This document shows positions 1 to 5,782 of a stretch of 7,506 nt of DNA, piece by piece. Made by a program: the position numbers and the translations under genes. Positions within the stretch are counted from its first letter, which is position 1. Each line of letters opens with the position of its first letter. Origin of the DNA: Gammaproteobacteria bacterium UBA4475 (lineage in GTDB: Bacteria; Pseudomonadota; Gammaproteobacteria; Pseudomonadales; Azotimanducaceae); the NCBI GenBank assembly GCA_002389265.1, contig DGOD01000311.1:1-7506 (forward strand). Direction: 5' to 3'. The notes under the pieces were generated by a model that saw nothing but the letters and a program-made list of their open reading frames with translations, did not search any database and was not told the origin of the DNA.

Positions 1-2
1 CC

Positions 3-86
3 AGCCTCGGCGAAAGCCAGAAGTTACCGGCCTGCACGCGCCGCCGGCAGACTTGCCTGGTCTGTGAAGGCGAGGTCTGTGTGTAG
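3..86 (+). CDS. Possible C-terminal tail of an unidentified cysteine-rich protein (5' truncated)
   Basis: Reading from base 3, an open frame of 27 codons runs in from the window edge and ends at a TAG at 84-86. Its last residues are cysteine-rich (TCLVCEGEVCV). I favour this frame because about three quarters of its codons end in G or C, more than in the two other plus frames or in the open minus frame across the same bases (132 down to 1, no ribosome binding site, AGA codons). The octamer GGTCTGTG occurs twice, 15 nt apart (59-66 and 74-81), so the terminal VC...VC repeat may come from a local duplication. I do not recognise the family. Bases 87-256 hold only a small AGTAC-ATTC-GTACT inverted repeat (85-98) and no promoter I can defend. 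Confidence 0.3.
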   Translation, partial: SLGESQKLPACTRRRQTCLVCEGEVCV

Positions 87-256
87 TACATTCGTACTTG
101 CCAGTGGGACTTTGACTGTAAATCTCCGTCATACTGCACACCAAGCGACAAATACGCTTCAGCGGCTGGCAACGGCCACTGCTGCGTATTTTATAGCTTG
201 TCGTGTTACGCTCTGGGCTCGACTGAACGCATAGACAACAGCGCCGCCACAGGCTC

Positions 257-262
257 GGAGGT
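257..262 (+). promoter_or_regulatory. Ribosome binding site fixing the start of the dioxygenase gene
   Basis: GGAGGT lies 7 nt before the ATG at 270. It is a near-perfect Shine-Dalgarno sequence and decides against the in-frame TTG at 198, which has no such site and would add 24 residues unlike the family. Confidence 0.8.
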
Positions 263-269
263 CAATTCA

Positions 270-1109
270 ATGGCGATACAAGAGATTTCTGCAAACGCTC
301 CGCTGAACACCCTACTGACGGCACTCCGGGAAGATGGCGGTCTAATCATCAAAGGACTGTTCGATCCTGCTGTCATCCAGACCATGGACGCGGCCATCAC
401 GGCCGCCGCCATTGACTTCCAGGCAGGCGCGGCGACTCAAGGGCTGGGTGAAGATGGTAAGGCGTTTGTAGGCAACAACACCATCCGCTTCTCCAGCCTC
501 GGTAAGATTTCACCCGCCTATTTTCACATGCTCGACAATCCAATCTATGCCGCCCTGGCTGATGCCGTACTACTACCTCATTGTGGCTCCTACTGGGTTA
601 ACACAGCCCAAGCCATGCTTATCGGGCCCGGGTCTGCAGCCCAAGTGCTACACCGGGATTGTGGTAATTGGCCCTATGTTTCTGAGACCAATTGGCCTGA
701 CTCCCCCGAGGCCACCTTAAGCGCGATGATCGCGCTGCATGATATTACCGATGAACTGGGCGCCACTCGGGTGGTTCCCGGTAGTCACCTCTGGCCTGAC
801 TATCAGCAGCAAGCCGACGCCAGTCTTTCCTACCCGGCAGAAATGCAAGCGGGCGATGCTCTGATATATTCTGGCAAACTCATTCACGGCGGCGGCGCTA
901 ACCAGACCGCCGATCTTTGGCGGCGCGCCATGCATCTGAGTTTCGTTCTCGGCTGGCTCACGCCAGAAGAATCCAGCCCCATCGATTACACTGATGCCGA
1001 CCTTGCCCAACAGTCGCCTCGAGTTCAACGACTGCTCGGCCATCGATCTTACGACCCTCGCCCACACCGGGGTGGTGGGCTCTGGCTGCGCCACGTGGAC
1101 CCCATTTAG
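270..1109 (+). CDS. Phytanoyl-CoA dioxygenase (PhyH) family Fe(II)/2-oxoglutarate-dependent oxygenase
   Basis: The 279-residue protein has the double-stranded beta-helix signature of the PhyH family. HRD at 128-130 supplies the HxD iron ligands (H128, D130), H206 in LIHGGGANQT is the distal iron ligand, and R219 (or R218) in WRRAMHLSF is placed to bind 2-oxoglutarate. GATRVVPGSH (164-173) is the conserved turn before the distal half of the barrel, and the tail GHRSYDPRPHRGGGLW is typical of bacterial members. Such enzymes couple oxidative decarboxylation of 2-oxoglutarate to hydroxylation or another oxidation of an organic substrate. Members include phytanoyl-CoA, ectoine and fungal meroterpenoid or alkaloid oxygenases, so the substrate cannot be read from sequence. 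It has no signal peptide and is presumably cytoplasmic. It is separated from dusC by about 100 nt that carry a promoter-like element, so it is probably its own unit. Confidence 0.88.
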   Translation: MAIQEISANAPLNTLLTALREDGGLIIKGLFDPAVIQTMDAAITAAAIDFQAGAATQGLGEDGKAFVGNNTIRFSSLGKISPAYFHMLDNPIYAALADAVLLPHCGSYWVNTAQAMLIGPGSAAQVLHRDCGNWPYVSETNWPDSPEATLSAMIALHDITDELGATRVVPGSHLWPDYQQQADASLSYPAEMQAGDALIYSGKLIHGGGANQTADLWRRAMHLSFVLGWLTPEESSPIDYTDADLAQQSPRVQRLLGHRSYDPRPHRGGGLWLRHVDPI

Positions 1110-1142
1110 CTCGTAGCAGGAACCGTCGCTTGGACGATTTCA

Positions 1143-1157
1143 GCAACTGTTGCAACA
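1143..1157. repeat. Two overlapping perfect palindromes upstream of dusC
   Basis: GCAAC-T-GTTGC (1143-1153) overlaps TGTTG/CAACA (1148-1157). Both are perfect dyads and lie 20-34 nt upstream of the -10-like TACAAT. They could be an operator. They are too short and lack the U-tract of an intrinsic terminator for the upstream gene. Confidence 0.3.
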
Positions 1158-1176
1158 ACCCAGTCAAAAACCAAGG

Positions 1177-1182
1177 TACAAT
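1177..1182 (+). promoter_or_regulatory. Putative -10 element for dusC
   Basis: TACAAT matches the sigma-70 -10 consensus at five of six bases. It would place transcription start near 1189, giving a short leader before the start codon at 1204 or 1213. There is no good -35: TTGCAA at 1150-1155 is 21 nt away, which is too far. The inverted pair ACCAAG (1170-1175) and CTTGGT (1195-1200) brackets the element. This is inferred from motif and position only. Confidence 0.33.
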
Positions 1183-1212
1183 AGCGACGTTTTTCTTGGT
1201 CCAATGAATCTT

Positions 1213-2181
1213 ATGCGCCTAGTATTAGCCCCCATGGAGGGCGTCGTTGATCTGCATATGCGCGCTTTGCTCACCAGCTTGGGCGGGCTGGACGGCTGTG
1301 TTACCGAATTTGTACGGGTCAGCAATCGCCAGGTTTTACCCGCGCGCACCTTCAGAAAACACTGCCCGGAACTCGAGACCAACAGCCTTACCGCCAGCGG
1401 CACGCCTATCAAATTACAATTGCTCGGCGGTTGTCCCCAAACCTTGGCCGAAAACGCACACAGGGCCGCCGAACTGGGCGCCATCGCCATTGATTTGAAC
1501 TTCGGCTGTCCGACCAAGACTGTGAATAACAGCAATGGCGGCGCTTGCCTGCTGCAATACCCCGAACAGATCTATGCGATTGTCGATGCGGTACGCCGCA
1601 ATGTACCCCCTTCAATCCCCGTCAGCGCAAAAATTCGCCTGGGTTTTAACGACCGCAGTCTCTTTATGGAAAATGCTCAGGCGGTCGCCGCCGCCGGCGC
1701 CTTTGAACTCACGGTCCACGCCCGCTCCAAGGCAGACGGTTACAAGCCACCGGCCTACTGGGAATATATCGGCCAGATCCGTGAGGCGCTAAAAATCCCT
1801 ATCATCGCCAATGGTGAAATCTGGTCGCCCCAGGATTGGCAACGCTGTGTGGAGCAAACCGGGTGTGACGATTACATGCTCGGGCGCGGTATTCTGGCGC
1901 GGCCTGATCTGGCCTTAGCCATCAAGGCCGCCGCCGAACACAGAGATTATGCCCCCATGAGTTGGGCTCAGGTGTCGCGCCTCATATGGGACTATTACAG
2001 CATCACGAAACCCTTGTATCCCGCGAGATTTCTCGGCAATCGAGTCAAACAGTGGCTGGCGTATCTGCGCCTGAACTACCCTCAGGCCGAACGCTTGTTT
2101 GATGAAATCAAAAAGGAAAAAGACGCCCCTGTTTTCGAGCAGGCACTGCTGCGGCAGGCCAGCGAAGAGTGCGAGACGTAA
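1213..2181 (+). CDS. dusC: tRNA-dihydrouridine(16) synthase DusC
   Basis: The protein is an FMN- and NADPH-dependent reductase of uridine in the tRNA D-loop; the DusC subfamily acts on U16. From the Met at 1213 it is 322 residues, close to the usual 315 or so. It opens with MRLVLAPMEGVVD, aligning with the E. coli DusC start (MRVLLAPMEGV), followed by the DusC-like TEFVRV at 31-36. The catalytic cysteine is C99 in LNFGCPTKTV, and the FMN-site residues K140 (SAKIRLG), H169 (VHAR), N200-G201-E202 and the GRG loop at 224-226 are present. The C-terminal helical domain that recognises tRNA follows, including VKQWLAYLR at 278-286. An in-frame ATG at 1204 would add three residues. Neither start has a clear Shine-Dalgarno site, so 1213 is chosen by family alignment. 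The amidohydrolase gene follows after 62 nt. Confidence 0.93.
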   Translation: MRLVLAPMEGVVDLHMRALLTSLGGLDGCVTEFVRVSNRQVLPARTFRKHCPELETNSLTASGTPIKLQLLGGCPQTLAENAHRAAELGAIAIDLNFGCPTKTVNNSNGGACLLQYPEQIYAIVDAVRRNVPPSIPVSAKIRLGFNDRSLFMENAQAVAAAGAFELTVHARSKADGYKPPAYWEYIGQIREALKIPIIANGEIWSPQDWQRCVEQTGCDDYMLGRGILARPDLALAIKAAAEHRDYAPMSWAQVSRLIWDYYSITKPLYPARFLGNRVKQWLAYLRLNYPQAERLFDEIKKEKDAPVFEQALLRQASEECET

Positions 2182-2198
2182 GCGGGTTTTTCACGGTA

Positions 2199-2228
2199 GT
2201 ATCTGTATTCGTATCCGTACTCTTATCA
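2199..2228. repeat. Degenerate hexanucleotide tandem repeat between dusC and the amidohydrolase gene
   Basis: Five consecutive 6-nt units read GTATCT, GTATTC, GTATCC, GTACTC and TTATCA. In the frame of the downstream gene they encode alternating valines (VSVFVSVL). The array ends 5 nt before the amidohydrolase Shine-Dalgarno sequence. Confidence 0.6.
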
Positions 2229-2233
2229 CAAGC

Positions 2234-2238
2234 AGGGG
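2234..2238 (+). promoter_or_regulatory. Ribosome binding site fixing the amidohydrolase start
   Basis: AGGGG is followed by a 5-nt spacer and the ATG at 2244. It favours that codon over the in-frame GTG at 2169, which overlaps the end of dusC and has no clear site in front of it. Confidence 0.6.
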
Positions 2239-2243
2239 CACCT

Positions 2244-3263
2244 ATGGCACTCACCACAGCGGAACAGAAAGTCTGGCTCGACCAGGTTATTGAACCCATA
2301 ATCGATCCCGAGCGAGAGATTGTCGACCCCCATCATCATATGTGGCGTAGCGTTGCTGGCGGCATGTTACCGCCGTTTCTGCTTGAAGATCTGTGGAATG
2401 ACACCGAGTCAGGCCACAACATCAAAAAGACCGTGTTTATGGAGTGTGGTACTGAGTATCACACCACGGGCCCCGCCCATCTGTACCCCGTCGGCGAAAC
2501 CGAATTTGTCACCGCCGCCGCTCAAGCCAGTCGCGGCCAGGGTAAGGCCGAGATTGCCGCGCTAGTGGCCCACACTGATCTAACCCAGGACTCAGGACTG
2601 ATTCGAGAAGTCTTAGACGCTCATGCAGCCACGAGTAAAGGCTTGTTTCGCGGTATCCGCCAGGGCGGCGCCCATGACGCTGATCACGTCACAGGCTGGC
2701 TGAATGCCACGCCTTTTCCCGACCTGTATCGGCAACCTGCGTTTCGCCGCGGCGTCGCCTTACTCGGCGAACTGGGCTTGACCTATGACACCTGGCACTA
2801 CCACTTCCAGAACGAAGATTATCTGGCCCTGGCCCAGGCCACCCCAAATACCGTGATGGTCCTCGACCATTTTGGATCCCCAGTACGAGTCGGACCCTTT
2901 GCTGACAAGCATGATGAGGTGTTCGACCAATGGAAAAAAGATATCCTCGCGATTTCTCGCTGCGACAATGTCGTGGCGAAAATTGGCGGGCTGGCCATGC
3001 CCTGCAACGGCTATGGTTGGGAACAGGGTTCAATACCACCAACTTCAGATGAAGTGGTCGCGGCCCAGCGAGACTATTACCTTTACGCCATCGACTGTTT
3101 TGGCCCGGAGCGTTGCATGTTCGAGAGCAACTTCCCCGTCGACAAGCTGTCCTTGTCCTACCAGGTCTACTGGAACGCGATGAAGAAGCTCACCGCTGAC
3201 TTTTCAGAGGCAGATAAAGACGCGTTGTTCAGCGGCACGGCGACGCGCGTGTACAAACTCTGA
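2244..3263 (+). CDS. Metal-dependent amidohydrolase, COG3618 (2-pyrone-4,6-dicarboxylate lactonase-like)
   Basis: The 339-residue protein looks like a full-length amidohydrolase_2 TIM barrel. After a short N-terminal helix, strand 1 ends in IVDPHHHMW, with H30 and H32 as the HxH metal-site pair. GLFRGIRQG (133-141) is the conserved internal strand, LDHFG (207-211) supplies the strand-6 D/H pair, and FESNFPVD (293-300) is the C-terminal barrel strand whose Asp normally activates water. COG3618 includes LigI (2-pyrone-4,6-dicarboxylate lactonase) and sugar lactonases, so hydrolysis of a lactone or similar ring or C-C bond is expected; the substrate is unknown. It is probably cytoplasmic if the ATG at 2244 is used. 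The alternative GTG at 2169 would add a hydrophobic, signal-like extension. The dehydrogenase gene follows after 86 nt, and the two may act in one pathway. Confidence 0.88.
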   Translation: MALTTAEQKVWLDQVIEPIIDPEREIVDPHHHMWRSVAGGMLPPFLLEDLWNDTESGHNIKKTVFMECGTEYHTTGPAHLYPVGETEFVTAAAQASRGQGKAEIAALVAHTDLTQDSGLIREVLDAHAATSKGLFRGIRQGGAHDADHVTGWLNATPFPDLYRQPAFRRGVALLGELGLTYDTWHYHFQNEDYLALAQATPNTVMVLDHFGSPVRVGPFADKHDEVFDQWKKDILAISRCDNVVAKIGGLAMPCNGYGWEQGSIPPTSDEVVAAQRDYYLYAIDCFGPERCMFESNFPVDKLSLSYQVYWNAMKKLTADFSEADKDALFSGTATRVYKL

Positions 3264-3279
3264 GAAACCTCATTGATCA

Positions 3280-3297
3280 CTGCAACTCCTGCGACTC
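3280..3297. repeat. 9-nt tandem duplication between the amidohydrolase and SDR genes
   Basis: CTGCAACTC is followed directly by CTGCGACTC, differing at one base. The rest of the 86-nt gap (3264-3349) shows no terminator and no promoter. TTGACA at 3330-3335 is too close to the start codon to serve the downstream gene. Confidence 0.5.
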
Positions 3298-3349
3298 CAA
3301 TGCAGTTCGCAGATAGCTCCCCCATACTTTTGACAACAGGAATCAAACC

Positions 3350-4111
3350 ATGGAAATGCAAGATAAGGTCGTCGTCATCACCGGCGGCAGCGGCGGTATT
3401 GGCAAGGCAATGGCCAGGGCGTTTCTCGCCGAAGGCGCAACATCCATTGTTCTGGTGGATCTGAACGAGGCTGCCGTGAAGGCTGCCGCCGCAGAAATTG
3501 GCTGTATCGGTGAAGTGTGCGATGTAACCAGCGAAGCACAAATCATCGACCTGGTGGATCGCACCCTGGCGAGCCAGGGTCGGATTGACGTGTTTTGCTC
3601 CAATGCCGGCGCCGGTGGCTCTGGAGTCTTGACCGACGCACCTAACGACGTCTGGCAAGCCCAGTGGGACCTGCATGTCATGTCGCACATCTACGCGGCT
3701 CGTGCCGTGTTGCCGTCCATGATCGAACGCGGCGACGGCTACCTACTCAATACCGCCTCGGCCGCGGGCCTGTTGGCCGCCATGGGCTCTGGCCCTTACA
3801 CCGTCACCAAAGCCGCCGCGGTGAAATTTGCTGAGTTCCTCGCCATTACTCACGGCGATGATGGTATCAGAGTATCAGTGCTTTGCCCGCAGGGCGTCAA
3901 CACCGCTATGGCCCCCAGAAGCCTGGGTGATGGTCAAACAGACGGCATCATCGAACCTGAGCAACTTGCACAGACCGTGTTGCAGACCCTGCGTGAAGAA
4001 CGGTTTTATGTGTTGCCTCATCCTGAAGTCGAGGACTATGTACGCCGCAAGGGTGACGACATTGATCGCTGGTTAGGGGGTATGCGCCGATTGCGACGCA
4101 AGTCCCTGTAA
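3350..4111 (+). CDS. Short-chain dehydrogenase/reductase (SDR), classical type, probably NAD(H)-dependent
   Basis: The 253 residues match the usual length of classical SDRs. The Rossmann glycine motif TGGSGGIG is at 11-18, D37 at the end of strand 2 (VLVDLN) points to NAD(H) rather than NADP(H), NAG is at 85-87, and the catalytic residues S137, Y150 and K154 (YTVTK) are correctly spaced. The Asn of the usual catalytic tetrad, expected in a WDxN segment on helix 4, is His here: WDLHVMSH, H109. CPQGVNTAM (179-187) is the typical loop after strand 6. The enzyme should oxidise an alcohol or reduce a carbonyl, substrate unknown. The ATG at 3350 is chosen because AGGAA lies 7 nt upstream; a second ATG at 3356 is in frame. 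It follows the amidohydrolase gene in the same direction. Its stop lies 7 nt from that of the convergent M20 gene. Confidence 0.92.
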   Translation: MEMQDKVVVITGGSGGIGKAMARAFLAEGATSIVLVDLNEAAVKAAAAEIGCIGEVCDVTSEAQIIDLVDRTLASQGRIDVFCSNAGAGGSGVLTDAPNDVWQAQWDLHVMSHIYAARAVLPSMIERGDGYLLNTASAAGLLAAMGSGPYTVTKAAAVKFAEFLAITHGDDGIRVSVLCPQGVNTAMAPRSLGDGQTDGIIEPEQLAQTVLQTLREERFYVLPHPEVEDYVRRKGDDIDRWLGGMRRLRRKSL

Positions 4112-4118
4112 ATCGCTG

Positions 4119-5579
4119 TTAGTGAGCGCCGTGACGCAGCACCTGAACATAGGTTCGAGTGCCCTGTACCAGGTTGGCCACTGAAATTTTTTCGTTCGTC
4201 CCATGGAATCCAGTGAGATCGCTGCTGGTCACTACCATGGGATTGAACCGGAATGAGTTATCCGCAACCTGACTATAGTGAACGGTGTCAGATGCTGCGA
4301 TCATCAGTCCCGGCACAATCAACACGTCCCCGTAAACTTCCTGCACCGCTTGCCCGATAAGTTTAAAGCCCGCGGAATCTTTATCTGACACCGTTGATGC
4401 ACCACGACCACCACGACCGCTGACACTCACTGAAACATTCTCGTTACCCACTAGCCCTGTGACATAATCCACCACTCCCTGCACACTGTCTCGCGGATGG
4501 ACTCGAAAATTGACGATGGCCGTGGCCTCGATCGGCAGCACATTCGCCTTGATGCTCGCACTTAACATGGTGGGCGCCGTGGTGGTGCGTAACATGGCAT
4601 TGGTAAAGGTTTGCTGCGCTAGCTGTTCTTCGAGGATATTGCCGAATAACCAACGATTGGCAAACATCATGCGCGCCACAAAGGGCATGTCACGACTGAT
4701 GACATCAAACATATCGAGACTCAAACCTTCCAGTCCACCCGGCACCGGCTGGTTTTCAAGTTTGGTGATGGCCTGCGCCAGAACCCCCACAGCAGTTTGC
4801 TGAGGTGGCATAGACGAGTGACCACCAGCGCCCTTGGCGACGACAGCGAGGGTCACGCTGCCTTTCTCGGCAACGTTAATCGCCGCCATTAAGCGCTCAA
4901 CACCCGGCAACATCTTGTCGAACAAAAAGGAACCCTCATCCAGGCTCCAGGCCAATTGCACCTTCGCCCGGGCCAGATATTCTGCCACCGCGGCGGCGCC
5001 GGCACCCCCGCCTCTTTCCTCGTCATGACCGAAGCTGAAATACACAGTACGCTCAGGCGCAAAGCCTTGTTGGATCAGCCAGGTCGCGGCTTCCAGCATA
5101 GCCACCACGGCACTTTTATCGTCTAGCGCCCCCCGCCCCCAGATAACACCATCGTGAATTTCGCCGCCAAAGGGTGGGTGCAACCAGAGGTCTTCGGTAC
5201 CGGGGATCACCGGCACCACATCATAGTGCCCCGTGAGCAGGATAGGTTGCAGGGTCGGGTCGCTGCCCTGCCACTTGTACAATAGTGTGTACTCCAGCTG
5301 TTCCAGGGTCATGACCTGATTCACTTCGGGATAGGTTGCCTTGACCCAGTCAATGAAAGCGTTGAACACCTGCACATCGCCTTCGCTGGCAGTCTCGAAA
5401 GACACGGTTGGCATCTGAATAGCTTGGGATAGATGCTCGGCAATCAGCGCGTCATCTACCGCAACATCAATTGGCTGCACAGCCGTTTCGGTGGCCGGTT
5501 GGTGGAGCATCGTTCTGGCCACAACGACCACCACGAGCAAGGCGACAAAGCCCAGAAGAATCTTAAGAAAATTGCGCAT
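4119..5579 (-). CDS. Membrane-anchored M20 metallopeptidase, PM20D1/carboxypeptidase S-like
   Basis: The 486-residue protein starts with a hydrophobic anchor (about residues 5-21, LKILLGFVALLVVVVVA) without a lipobox, so the catalytic part should lie in the periplasm. All M20 di-zinc features are present: H118 and D120 (GHYDVVP), the bridging D153 (GRGALDDK), the catalytic base E187 with ligand E188 (GHDEE), D214 (SLDEG) and H459 (FHGTNEK). The lid domain carries H254 (GGHSSMPP). The order and wording of the motifs, including INVAEKGS, NAMLRTTTAPT and VNFRVHP, closely recall animal PM20D1 and yeast CPS1. PM20D1 reversibly joins fatty acids and amino acids, so hydrolysis of N-acyl amino acids or of small peptides is plausible; this is inference. 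AGGAG lies 6 nt before the ATG. A promoter-like pair is just upstream, and the gene converges on the SDR gene. Confidence 0.92.
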   Translation of the reverse strand: MRNFLKILLGFVALLVVVVVARTMLHQPATETAVQPIDVAVDDALIAEHLSQAIQMPTVSFETASEGDVQVFNAFIDWVKATYPEVNQVMTLEQLEYTLLYKWQGSDPTLQPILLTGHYDVVPVIPGTEDLWLHPPFGGEIHDGVIWGRGALDDKSAVVAMLEAATWLIQQGFAPERTVYFSFGHDEERGGGAGAAAVAEYLARAKVQLAWSLDEGSFLFDKMLPGVERLMAAINVAEKGSVTLAVVAKGAGGHSSMPPQQTAVGVLAQAITKLENQPVPGGLEGLSLDMFDVISRDMPFVARMMFANRWLFGNILEEQLAQQTFTNAMLRTTTAPTMLSASIKANVLPIEATAIVNFRVHPRDSVQGVVDYVTGLVGNENVSVSVSGRGGRGASTVSDKDSAGFKLIGQAVQEVYGDVLIVPGLMIAASDTVHYSQVADNSFRFNPMVVTSSDLTGFHGTNEKISVANLVQGTRTYVQVLRHGAH

Positions 5580-5619
5580 ACAAAGCTCCTGGCCCTAAGG
5601 CTTGATGAGGCAAAAGTAA

Positions 5620-5650
5620 ATCATAGTTTAACTTGAGTGCAAAGCGTCAA
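5620..5650 (-). promoter_or_regulatory. Putative sigma-70 promoter of the M20 gene
   Basis: On the minus strand TTGACG (5650-5645) and TATGAT (5625-5620) match the -35 and -10 consensus at five of six bases each, with a somewhat long 19-nt spacer. Transcription would start near 5613, giving a leader of about 34 nt that contains the AGGAG site. Confidence 0.42.
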
Positions 5651-5677
5651 AATTTCGCGGGCGCCCCAGGAAATTTG
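5649..5677. promoter_or_regulatory. Imperfect dyad next to the M20 promoter, possible operator
   Basis: A perfect GGGCGCCC palindrome (5659-5666) is flanked by AAATTTC on the left (5650-5656) and GGAAATTT on the right (5669-5676), so the symmetry extends over nearly 30 nt with a one-base bulge. Its edge overlaps the -35 of the M20 promoter, as an operator might. As RNA from the minus strand it would fold with a short TTTT after the stem, so a weak terminator for the upstream minus-strand genes is an alternative. A second possible stem, GCAAGC/GCTTGC (5693-5698 and 5712-5717), lies further upstream. Confidence 0.3.
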
Positions 5678-5756
5678 GCGACGTCACCATTGGCAAGCTG
5701 ACAGGTACTTGGCTTGCTCCGCGAAGCTCAAATCAGGCATCAATTAGCGCCCCCTT

Positions 5757-5782
5757 AACTAGAACCAACAACTAGAACCAAT
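5757..5782. repeat. 13-nt tandem duplication spanning the stop codon of the GFA-like gene
   Basis: AACTAGAACCAAC (5757-5769) is followed by AACTAGAACCAAT (5770-5782), identical at 12 of 13 bases. The right copy contains the stop codon and last codons of the minus-strand GFA gene; the left copy lies in its 3' untranslated region. Confidence 0.75.

Noticed and set aside
1..132. Open minus-strand frame from an ATG at 132 to the window edge
   Set aside because: No ribosome binding site, several rare-type AGA codons and weak third-position GC; the peptide resembles nothing I know.
198..269. In-frame TTG start of the dioxygenase gene giving 24 more residues
   Set aside because: No ribosome binding site before it, while GGAGGT is well placed before the ATG at 270.
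1060..1080. GC-rich hairpin (GCCCACACC with GGTGGTGGGC) as a terminator of the dioxygenase gene
   Set aside because: It lies inside the coding sequence, has a bulge and no following T-run; it follows from the conserved PRPHRGGG codons.
1150..1212. TTG at 1150 as the dusC start
   Set aside because: The 21 extra residues would cover the promoter-like TACAAT and have no counterpart in DusC, whose N-terminus aligns at 1213.
3330..3335. TTGACA as a -35 for the SDR gene
   Set aside because: A -10 at normal spacing would fall inside the coding sequence after the start codon.
3167..3688. Long minus-strand open frame opposite the start of the SDR gene
   Set aside because: It is antisense to a gene with full SDR motifs and to the 3' end of the amidohydrolase gene, and shows no recognisable domain.
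4091..4101. TTGCG-A-CGCAA inverted repeat near the SDR stop as a terminator
   Set aside because: Only five base pairs with a one-base loop and no T-run.
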